NCBI GenBank assembly: GCA_013399695.1
Contig: VXAU01006136.1
Location: 716,579-780,578, forward strand
DNA: 64,000 nt
Reading direction: 5' to 3'
Origin: Formicarius rufipectus
Taxonomy: Eukaryota > Chordata > Aves > Passeriformes > Formicariidae
Of the stretch, positions 1-10,700 are shown one piece after another. Under the pieces are notes generated by a model. The model did no database searches and was not told where the DNA came from. It saw only the letters and a program-made list of their open reading frames with translations. A program made the position numbers and the translations under genes. Position 1 is the first letter of the stretch. The number at the start of each line of letters is the position of its first letter.

Positions 1-65
1 TTTCAGGATTGGGAAGGGGGGAGGTACTTTTACTTGAACATAATTTCATCCTTTATTTCTGCCAG

Positions 66-1952
66 GAATCCTGTGGCTATCGCTGGGTTCAGAGATGCTG
101 TACATCAGCTTGCTGCTCATCAGCTTCATCCTCCTGATGGTGGAAATGCTGCATACTGGCAATCCTGTCTGTGGGTTAAAGCTCAATGCCTTTGCTGCTG
201 TCTCCTCAGTGCTGTCAGGTAAGTTTATTACTGTGGGTTTGGAATCACAGCAGCAGGAGAGCCTCCTTTTCCACACAAGGCTAAAAAATGCTGCTCTGGC
301 TCCTGCTGTAACTTATTTGCCTTTTTTGTCATGTCCAGGTCTGCTTGGGATGGTGGCACACATGATGTACACTCAAGTCTTCCAGGCAACAGTTAATCTG
401 GGACCAGAGGACTGGAGACCGCACTCATGGGACTATGGCTGGGCATTCTAGTACGTGAGCTCTGAAACCATCTTTACCTCCCCAGCATTCTGGGTTTTAG
501 CCATGCCACCCTTCTTGACCTTCTGTGTTTCCCAAGACAGGTGTACCATGGTTCTCCTACTGTTAATCTCTTGTCTTTGCCTTATCCCCTGTTTTAATAA
601 ATAGTTGCTGAATTACTTAAATGAGTAGCTACCAAAGGACTGGCAAAACAATGGGTTCACACCTAAACAATTTCCTTCAACCCTACTGACTAATCAGGTT
701 TGCCCCTCTGCTTGTTTGCCCTGTTTGGTCTCAGCTCTTCCCTTTGTGCAGAGGCCAGTGTCACACTTGAGATGATGCTCTCAAATATGCCTTGCTTTTC
801 TGCAGTTTTAGTAAGTTGCATGCTGGTTTGGCATCTTCACTAACCGATGTCCAAAGGGCCTATTCCTGCAACACCAAATCTAGACATGCCTAAAGATGTG
901 GACAGTGCCGCTCACAACCAGCAGTCACACCATCTTCTCCAGTGCTGGCCCAGCTAGAAAATGGCAGTTGCACTGGAGATCAAGATCATCTTAAAATGAT
1001 ACTACATGCAGGAAGGAGCAAAATCAGATGATAGACCACGGTGTCACTTATGATCCAGGAAGAGCAGCTGTAAAAACCAAGTGGCTCAGGGTGCCTTTCT
1101 CTAAAGGATAAAGCAGCCAACAACAGCTGCTATGACATACTTGATTTGAAAAACAGTTGAATGAGCCTTCCAAGTGCCCATGGAAAGCGCAGGTTCAATT
1201 TGCAATGATGTATTCGTGATGATCATGTTGATTCTTAAACACGCCAGTGACATGTGCCACCCACTGACATCAAATGTCAGCATGGCAATCTGGTTACAAA
1301 GTAGACAAGCCTCATATGCAGGAAGACACTGAGAATCCCTGCAATACAGAACTTGCTTCCAAGCTGTGCTCTCCTCGTCTGACCATTTACAGATATTCCT
1401 GTTGCCATTTTTCTCTCCCCGTATCCCTCCCATCCCTGTGACCAGTATTAATCCCACTGATTTAAGAAGGATCTCATGGTGGGATAACACTCAAGAACTG
1501 TATTGCTATGAGCCTTACTCACTCTAGTTCATGTCCATGCCCAGTAGCTTCTACCTTGCAACCGAGGGTGTGTCATGGTGTTAAATTCCTTACCCTACCT
1601 GGCTTCTCAGCATGCACTGCTTTTGTGTCTCTCTGCTAGCATGGCCTGGGCCTCCTTTACCTGCTGCATGGCGTCTGCTGTGACTACTCTCAATACCTAC
1701 ACCAAGACGATACTGGAGTTCAAAAGGAACCACATTAAAGGCTATGATGGGAGCTTCAAGGATCAACCGCAGCACCACCAGTGCTTCCTACAGCAAATAA
1801 GCAGCTACTATGAGCCCAAAGGCAAGGCCTTCCTTTCAGTCTCTGAGGGAGTCGACTTCTACACTGATCTGCAGCAGAAAATGCTACAGCGGGAGCCAGA
1901 GCTGGAGCTGGATGAAGTCCTGGGCCAGGCGATTGGGGAGGATCGCTGTTAG
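66..1952 (+). CDS. GSG1: GSG1 (germ cell associated 1), 3' part, three coding exons
   Basis: Exons are 66-218, 339-450 and 1640-1952 (stop TAG). All junctions are GT-AG and phases join cleanly, giving about 191 codons. The first exon here starts in phase after a pyrimidine tract ending in CAG, so earlier exons lie upstream of the window. The protein shows three hydrophobic helices: one around LYISLLLISFILL, one across the 218/339 junction (VLSGLLGMVAHMMYTQVF) and one across the 450/1640 junction (GWAFYMAWASFTCCMA). Between the last two is the family signature GPEDWRPHSWDYGW. The tail carries SVSEGVDFY and ends EDRC, which fits GSG1 better than its paralogue GSG1L, as does the FAM234B neighbour. 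Family knowledge: claudin-superfamily four-helix proteins; GSG1 is testis-enriched and binds the testis poly(A) polymerase, and GSG1L is an AMPA-receptor auxiliary subunit. The role in this species is inferred. Confidence 0.93.
451..1639 (+). other. GSG1 penultimate intron
   Basis: Intron between the second and third visible GSG1 exons. The donor GTACGT was chosen over the GTGAGC four bases later, because only the former rebuilds the conserved Phe-Tyr-Met at the junction. I see no exon, RNA gene or recognisable repeat inside. Confidence 0.8.
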
Positions 1953-2740
1953 GGATGAGTGTACAGGACAGAGCAGTGGGGTTTGGAAGACCACAAGAAA
2001 CAAACACTGACACCCCTGTTGGCAAACTCTTGGGGGGCTCTTCCTCTACATTTCAAGGAGTGAGAAGGTGGGCACTGGGTCAGGGCAACTACAGTGCTAA
2101 CAGTAGTAGGCTGGGGGCTCTCCCTGACCACAGTTTGACAGGTGCCCTCAGCTGAGAAGGGCAAAACTAGAGGGAGATGTTGGTGCCAGCTGTCTTCAAG
2201 TTCTTTCAGAGTTGAGGCAGATGTCCTAATCCCAGTATTGCACTTGGGAATAGATAGACAGCAGATGAGATGGCAAATTGCTGGACCTCTTTGAGTGGTG
2301 TCACATTGACCTTTAATCAATGCCCCCCAGTTCAGTGCTATGGTGGTTCAGTGTTTATACTGATTGGCTGTCATCCTCTCTGAACATCTTATTTATTCTT
2401 AATTTCCAGGACCAAACTCCTCTTCTCTCTGCCTCCCTGCTGCAGCAGGAATGGGAGGTAGCTTTCAGACATCTCTCTCTTCTTCTTTCCTATCTATAAT
2501 GACTCCCACATGCTCCCTCCCTCTTGCTTCTTCCCCAGAAATCTCCCATTCTGAAGTACTTTGCTGTCTGACTCTTTTTAGTGTGTTTCTCCAGAAACTT
2601 TAAGAATCTTTGGTCGGACTTATGCTTTTTGCTTTGCTTCTACTCATCTGTTCCTTTTCCCCTATCATAAAAATATTGCAAGTAATCCCCAAATCAAAAC
2701 CTGAAGCAAACTCATTTTCTAAGGTGAAACACTGGTTCAC
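1953..2740 (+). other. GSG1 3' UTR and tail-to-tail spacer with FAM234B
   Basis: Follows the GSG1 stop. There is no canonical AATAAA or ATTAAA on the plus strand between the stop and about 2740, so the GSG1 polyadenylation site is not fixed from sequence. The first ATTAAA lies near 3175, inside the FAM234B 3' UTR, so the convergent transcripts may overlap. Confidence 0.45.
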
Positions 2741-2765
2741 ATGACACATGATGCTGTACACATTT

Positions 2766-2771
2766 TTTATT
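2766..2771 (-). terminator. FAM234B: FAM234B polyadenylation signal AATAAA
   Basis: TTTATT on the plus strand reads AATAAA on the minus strand. A TG-rich downstream element follows within about 30 bases (around 2735-2750). It is the first good signal I found downstream of the stop, and its strength is judged by eye. Confidence 0.55.
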
Positions 2772-4257
2772 TGCTCCACTGCAGTTCACAGTACAAATAC
2801 ATTTTCCCAACAATATACAGACAGACTCGTTATTCACAGTGGGGGAAGGGCGTGTGGGCAGGATGAATTCACAGTAAGGAGGAGTTAACATCACTGCATT
2901 GGAATAACAGTTCTCTCAGGAAGAACCTCTGAAGAATAACTACTTAGGTAACAGCCACTGCACCTTTCCCAGCAAGGTAGTGGCTAGACAGGAGAAAGAG
3001 GCACTCCTGTTTAAACCCTCATACGCTACTCGTCCTTATGTTTTCAGTCCTATTATGCAGCTATAGTAACTGACTATGTATTATAAACACTAAACCCTGT
3101 CTGGAGGAAAATGCCAGGCCTAGAGCCTTGCTACAGTTGTGCTAATATATACAAAGCTATTTACACAAAAATACCATTAAACTTATAAACTGTTCACAGA
3201 CTCTGACATTAAGAGGGCAGGGCCCAAGGACCAGCCTTGGGGCTTGCAGCTAATCCTGAAGGGCTATCCTGGAAGCTTTACACGGAGATGCAGGGATGAC
3301 GGAGAAGGTGATACAGCAAAATGAGGCGCCAAGAGCCCCAGAGAGCAAACCAATGGTAGATGTGCCCATCTGGAAGGAGGGTCAAAGTCTGCCATAACCT
3401 CACCACTCATGGGGAGATGCAGGGGAGGCTGGAAGGGCACATGCCAGCAGGACAGAGGAGTCCTTTGCAATCCTCATCTCAGCCTGACTCTGTCTAATGT
3501 CAAAGGTCAGACCTGGAAAGGCATACTGGGAAAACTGCCCCTACATTGTTGTCCTGAAGTGTGGGGAACTGCTGGGGCACCAATGTGGTTCCTTTCTATA
3601 TCACAAGAAAATTCATGTAGCTGATCTGCAACTGCAACACAGGAGATCGATAACACACTCTGGGCACAGTTCAAAACACTAAACACACTGTGAACAAATG
3701 TCTCCCACGGGTAGTCTGTTCCTCCTGGAGCTGCACAAAGGGCTGGGCTGGCTAGCGAATGGCAATATTGAGCCCAGAATAGGGTTAAAATGCACAGAAA
3801 AGCTTTCCAGTTCTGTCTCTGCCTGAGCCTCTAAACCCTGAAGCAGTGGACTAAGACTCAGCTCTTCTGTGACCAGACTGAGCAACCTTTATAGTGACAG
3901 TCAGAATCAGCTGGGAATCTACCCCAAAAGGGCTGTGATACATTTGCAGAGCCCATTGGACTGCAATGTGATATTACAGTGACACTTGGGGTTCCTACAA
4001 AGCTTAGGGATGGAGAGAAATAAGATCTGAATCTTGCACTTCTACATCACCCACATGCACCTGTCATGAACTTGGAATTGGGACAGAAAATACACAAGTG
4101 CAAGGGCTGCAAAATGCTGTTGGGACCATCTTTCTCTACATCAGGTAACTCAGCCAGAGAGCTAGCTTGTTTGTGAGTTTGAGAACAGCATGGAGAAGAG
4201 CTGAGAGCACAGGAGAGGCTGTAGACAAGACTAATCCTGCAGAAGCCAGACAGAGGC

Positions 4258-4365
4258 TTCACTCCAAAAATATAAAGATTAAAGCAGGTAGTGTCCTTTA
4301 GCCATACCATTTGCCTTGAACCATCATGGTCCACTCTAGGCCTAGAGCTTGTTTGACTGCCTGGG
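4258..4365 (-). pseudogene. Decayed partial copy of FAM234B exon 12
   Basis: Read on the minus strand, this segment matches the part of exon 12 at about 5240-5320 at roughly 80% over about 60 bases by eye. Shared words include GGACCATGATG versus GGGCCATGATG, and the peptide MVWLKDT appears in both. A one-base deletion relative to exon 12 breaks the frame and leads to a stop, so it cannot encode the FAM234B tail. It lies in the same orientation about 960 bases downstream, inside the predicted 3' UTR, which suggests an old local tandem duplication. Confidence 0.65.
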
Positions 4366-4419
4366 AATACCGTTTGGACATAAAAAAGTGTGTCCTAAAT
4401 CTCATTCATAAATTAAACA

Positions 4420-4500
4420 TACAAAAAATATACATATATTGTATAAATTAACACATACATATATAAAGGCCTGGTTTTATATATATATGCATATAAATGC
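4420..4500. repeat. A+T-rich simple sequence (TA/CATA)
   Basis: Runs of alternating T and A with CATA units in the FAM234B 3' UTR. Low-complexity sequence with no coding signal. Confidence 0.7.
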
Positions 4501-4751
4501 TAAATTCACATTTCTGTGTTACCTGGACCGAAGCATGCATGGAGGGGGAGTGGCTGAACAAGGTTCCTCTGGTACAGGACAGGTCTGCCTAGGACAAACC
4601 TGCCTTCAGCAGTATTCCCCAGATAGCTGCAGAAAGGGGAAGTGCTTTTAACCCCCATTCCCGCTACACAGTTTTCCTGAAGATCTACAGGCAGCTTCCT
4701 GTATTCCTCATACAGGCCACAGGTCCAACCAAAATCTGAAGAATCACCAGA

Positions 4752-7700
4752 CTAGAGCTGGAGAAGGAAAAGGCAAATAACATTAAAGCCAAAACCTATT
4801 AGCAGCCTGTCTACTAAGACGGTAATTCCCAGGCCATCAACAGAACCTGGGAGAATTATATGGCATACCCTTGTTCACCCATGTCAAAATAAGTGATCTC
4901 TGTCCCACCTCTCCGATCCCTTTGCAAGCCTCTTATTATCTTCATCCTTGTTTCTTTCTAAGATTCTGCGCTGTGTTCAACTGCCAAAGTACATCTGTGC
5001 CTCACAATCTGTCCATCTTATGCCCAAAAGGGCAGCCAGTCATCTTGCAAACAGCCCCTTTGCATCCCACCAGTCTCTTTGCATCCCAAAGAGCACCTTA
5101 ACTGTGTCTGTAGGGAAGAGATCAGATGTTTTCAAAGGCCTGGATTTCATTAGGGATTCCTGCACAATCTTACCTTCCGAGGAAAGTCAACAAATTTCAG
5201 CCTGGCAAGAAATCGCCTCACTTCTCCACGGCTGATTTTCGGCGTGCTGGTGTCTTTTAACCACACCATTCGTCCTTGACTCATCATGGCCCACTTCAGG
5301 CCCAGCTTGCTGACCGATAGAAATCCTGGCTGATTTTCAGAAGTTGAAGTTGTTGTCACAGTGATGTGAAATGCATCCTTCTGGAGATCATTAATTCCAA
5401 CTGGTCCATTGGAAAAGGGTGAGAAAACAGTGGTGAGGAGTAAATGATTATGCTTCTTCCACACAAAATCCTACAGCCTTCACTTAGTCAAAACATCCAC
5501 TGGACTAAGGGTATATTCAGTCTGACTTTACAATTCCATGTACCTTAGTTGATAACGGAAAACAATTTTAAGTTCAAAATTTTCCACACAAAGAAACTGA
5601 AATTTAAATCAGAAATGGAAGGGATTGGTTCCGTATTATGTTCTTGAGCTCAACATAGGAGATGCACATATTTCAAGAACGCAGTTCACTCTCAGAGCTT
5701 TCCTTTCTACACTTGTTAAAAGCAATTGTTTACCTCTGTAGAAGGGGAAATCTGTAAAGCATGGGAAGTCAGTTCACTCCAGTCACTGCAAAAAGACCCG
5801 TATGGACCTCAGAAATCCCAGCTTCTAAAAAAAAAAAACCCACTAAAAATTATATTCTATTTGTTCTTGACTGAACCGTGTTTTTGATACAAATCCAATT
5901 ACATGTTATCACTATACAGCAGCTTTTCTATGCTTCCTGGACTACTGGTCTCAGTGCTGGGTGAACTGCTCTTTTATCCCACATTGCCCTGTACACAAGA
6001 CTGGCTATTGGTCGAACTGGTTTATAAAGAGCAAGACAATCCAACAGGGACTGCACAATCTTGTATTAGATGTTAAATTCAGAACTCCTTTTTCCTGAAA
6101 ACACACATTTAAATATTCTGGATTCTTCTTTACAAAAAGAAAGGGGAAGAAGCAGCACAGCTGCTGTCCAAAGAGCAGGAGAAGAATGCCAACAAAAGCA
6201 GAAGTGTATCTGAGAAAAGTTTTATAGTGATTTTTCATGCACTGCATTAAATCATAAATAGGTCCATGGAAAGTAAGGCAACTTCTCTGGAGTAAAACAT
6301 GCATGAAATCAAACTTGGGCCTTTCCTTGCTTAAACATGTGTAAGAAAATTTTGTGAGTCTTTTATTCGAAAAGTAGAGGTTGGACAGGACGTTCCTTCA
6401 GGAGGAAGATGAATCTTATTTCCCACTGTTGGCCTTTGTGTGGTGGACCTCAGGTGCTACTTTTAAAAGCATAACTAAACCCCATTGTTTCTCACAGATA
6501 CCTCTGTCTCCATATTTTTTAAGTCTAGGCAGCTTCTCCTCCATTTGCGCTCACCTGCTGAAGCAATGACTTTGTCTGTTGCATTGCTGAGGTCCAAAAG
6601 GATGGTAGGAAAAACAGGATGGAGGAGATAGAGGTGGTGTAGTCCTGGGTGCTCAGGTCTGGGATCAGGTTGCTGTTGGATTAAATGACAAACAGAAACA
6701 TAACAGCTAGTTAGCTTTGCCCAAAAATAAAGTTTTCTGACACTGTGCTATCTTTACGTGGATCAGAGAAGGAAAAACTCTATGGTTTTCCAGAGATGAA
6801 ATCCTGAGAATTTGCTCCACAACTTCTGTTTGGTAAGGCTGAAATACGGCTCTGTCATATCCAGCTTGATGGGCAAAGCTACAGTCTGGAAATTTGAGCC
6901 TCCAAGCTGAACTGTGTGCTTGTGTGCAGAGAAGTGCTCTGGGGCTGTTACAACACCTCAGTGTTGCACCAAAAATGGAAATTCATGCAGAAACTTTAGG
7001 TTCTGTGGATGTGAAATTTCTGTCGATAAAGCTTTATGGTGAAGAATTTGCACACAAAAACACCTATGTTCAGGCTCACAGAAGTCAGAATGTCAAAGCA
7101 AGAGATGTCCCTGACAGCCTCCTTATATGTTAGGTTTAAAGTTCAATAACAGGAATAAAAGACAGAGACTGCACACACTTCACAGAGAAGCCTCAAAGTG
7201 AAAAAGAATGCTTGCTCACCAAACTTTGTAACACAGGCTGTGTTTCATCAGCCCAGAAGAGAAAAACAGACTTCTTGCCCAAAGTCATGACTGATAGTGC
7301 ATCAAGTTGTTGCCTCTGCCACGGGAGTTCCTGATTCCAAACAGGGAGGCCAGATTTGCCATCTATCACCACCACCTCAAAGCAGGGGAGAGATCGAGCA
7401 TTATTGGGGTGTTCAGGTATGGGTATAAAGAAAACATCCTTGTAGTGACATGACCTGTCCTGTTCCTTTTCATGCCTGTGGCCACCCCTTGATGACTGTC
7501 AGCCACAGAAATGAGAGGAGTGAGGAGTAGAGAATGCTTATCTCTTTCCACCCAACCTCCCCCACTCCTGTGCTACCACTGGCCTCCTTGTCTTCACCTA
7601 TTTTACCTTTTTCTTCCGATCTCCAGTCTGTGCTTGCAGCATGAAGTCCAGAGTTTGGTCAGCACCAAAGTAACCTGGTACAGGCTGGCTGTAAATTCGG

Positions 7701-10700
7701 AAAAAGAAACACTCAGCCCCATGGTAGAAAAAAAAGGCATATCAGATGGAGGCAGAATAGTTTCATCCACTCAGAATTGTTCTGACTGTCAGGAACCATT
7801 TGTTGGTGAATCAGAAAAGTGAAAAATGGTCAAGCAGATCATGGTGCCTGTTAGACATTGTTTAGAGTTGTCTGTGTGGGAGGCATCCTTTGACGAACTG
7901 TGTAGACATCTGTTTATCACCCTGTGACATGACTCTCTATTATTCTTTCCTTAGCACAAGAACCAGTACAGTTTTGCTATGATTATAAAAAAATTACCCA
8001 GCCCTTCCCCAAAAAGCATTGGCACATTTGACCTCCTGCTGAAAATGGATTTCCCAGGCTGTCTTAGCTTTGTGAAATGAATCTTAGTATACTCAACATT
8101 AATGTCAGCCCATGGTTCTTTGTTTTCTTATTGCTGGCAGTTTTACAAGCCTTTTTATGACCTTCAGCAGGTTAAATGAAGTCCCCTTTCAATCTCTCCC
8201 TTCTGAGTGACATAATACATTTATATCTCTCATTATAACTGTTTTTTAACCAATAATCTTGCTTGTCTTTAGCTTTCTAAGTCTTGCCTCTGTTTTCCTT
8301 CAATTCACCACAGCTAGATGCAAGGTTCTAAAGAAACACAAATGATTCCTCAAAATTCACAGAGATTTTATGGCAAGACAGGATCATCAGAGTATGTCCT
8401 CTTGTTTATGACAGATTACTGTATTTCATCCAACTCACCAAGTATCAGTAAGCCAACTTTACCTAGATCTACCAGCCACGAGGTCTGCTATGGAAATATG
8501 AAAATGAAATTAATTCCTCACTTCTCATGACAGTCAGGTCTAATGATTAATTTCACCCAAAGAAACACGCTTGCATTTGCATTTTCTTGAACATGAATGG
8601 TTTTTGCTTCAAGGCACTTTTTCTTGCTATGGCAAGACTAAAATGCCTGTTAGCTCCTATTTCTTACACAGGCTTATAAACTCATTTCTCAGGCTTCTCT
8701 TTGATCATATAAACTTATTGACTTAAGTCTTCCATGCTAAAGCATTTTTTTCCAGACCTTTTCTCAATTTTTTTCCAGCTTCCCTTTTAAAAGGTGCATG
8801 ACAGAATGGTTCCTGAACAGCAATGCCACAGTGCAGCAGTAGCTTGACTATATTTACGACATCAAATAATGTAATTTACTTTGCAGACACCTTTGCCAAC
8901 CAGAATGAATGCAGTATCATGAGACGCTCCTATAGCTTGAAAGCTTTCCAGTAACAGAAGGAAGTAGTAATTCTATCCCATGGGTACAAACTCAAAACAT
9001 TTCCTAGGTCCCTCTTCGCACGTCCCTTATGGGTTACAGTCAGTGGCAGATCCCACAAACTGAATGCAGACAGACATATGTATATCAGATGCTACCAATC
9101 AAGTGAAAAATCCCCATGGCACTCTCTCAAATGAACCAGAAGGCTAGTAATTATTCTTGCCCAGCAGTAATCCCCACAGCAACCTGCTATTAATCCTCTC
9201 TCATCTGAAACATCCATTTACAACACAATTTGCAACGGCTTACTCAATTTCATGGTCTCTGAACTTCGCCCTTGTTTTATGACTACTGATTTTCCTTTAT
9301 GGTTTTCCAGGGATCCTGTTAAAAGCTATCTGGAAATGCAGCACATCTGCAGTAGCCATGCTGTTTTTCTCAGAGATTGTTCTTAAAGGTCTGGACTTAG
9401 TCTGTCGGGCTCAATGTGCTTGGGACAGGTTTTACCCAAGAAAAGGGGGGCTCTCAGTTGACTCTGTAAGCTTTGACTGACAAGGACTGCAGTCTGTTTG
9501 ACTCTGTGGTGACATTCCTCAATCTGAATTTGTCCCCAGGTCTGTGCTGCTTAAACAGAACTTCTCTAAGTTCTGAAAAAAAACCAAACTCACACCTCTT
9601 AAACAAATTCTTGTCCATGATATATTCAGCCTAGCAGATTTTGTCTTTCTTAACTCTGAGAAAACAGGCAGTCCAGGATTTTAGCACAGTGGCCTTAAAC
9701 AAGAATTGCTTTCATTATTTTTCAGTGTCTTTCTGGCAGCTCCTCTACATGTGCTGTATTCTGTCCCTTGGGAGATCACAGAACCAGGAAAAACAGGGCT
9801 GGAGAGCAGCAACCTAGAACACAAGTTGCCCAGAGACATTTTGAAGTCTCCATCCTTGGAGAAATTTAACACCCGACAGCACACAGCCCTGAGTAAGTTG
9901 CTCTAGATAAGCCTGCTTGAACAGGTAGGTGGATTAGGCAATCTCTAGAGGTGCCTTCCAATCCCAATCATACTAGCAAAGAAGCTTTCAACCCTTCTTG
10001 ATTTATACCCATAGAAATTTTTCGGTTTATTAGTGTGTCCATTTAAAAATTTCTTGCCTATAACTGATTCTACAGCATCTCTGAAGTGGCTTTCCTTTGT
10101 CAGTATGCACCCTTGAAGTCAGACTCCATACACATCCTGAAGACTGCAGATTCTGGGCCCCAAACATTTTTAGTCCATTTATTTTCCCCATAGTATGATC
10201 AACTAACCATAAGCCATTCCTACAATCATTGCTTATGTCACCCATCAGCCCTCAAGAACGTGGACATTACCTGAATATCAAACACAGCTGAACACCAATT
10301 CTGTTTTTTCCTTATTGAAGTTCTAATACCTTCTTTCTATTTATGCTCTTGACAGTCAGGTAACACTGAGCTGAAAGATGCTTTCTTTATTCTAGATAAC
10401 AGAGCAAGCAATTTGTTTCCCACATAATTTTCTTTAATTGTGCCCAACTGACCTTTGCAAATATTTAATCCTGGGTAAACTGAAATTGCTGGTTATTATC
10501 AACACACAAGAACTGGAAAATTACTTAATTTCCATGTGTGATATTAGAGGATGGGTAGTATTATTTCAAAGTTTACATTTAGTATAGATGGTGTGCTGAC
10601 TGCCATCAGAGTGCTCATTTTCAGCTTGCAAGGAACATTAAGATCTCTGGGCCATACTCAGACATCTAAATATTTAACATTACTAATATAATTGTCTCTC

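Larger units (their letters stand above)
2745..4751 (-). other. FAM234B: FAM234B 3' UTR
   Basis: The last exon is predicted to start at 4757 after a strong pyrimidine tract and CTCCAG, adds one Leu codon, then stops. On the minus strand AATAAA lies at 2771-2766, followed by a GT-rich stretch, so cleavage near 2745 is likely. This makes a UTR of about 2 kb. It contains A+T-rich simple sequence (about 4410-4500) and a decayed copy of exon 12 (about 4258-4365). Confidence 0.6.
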
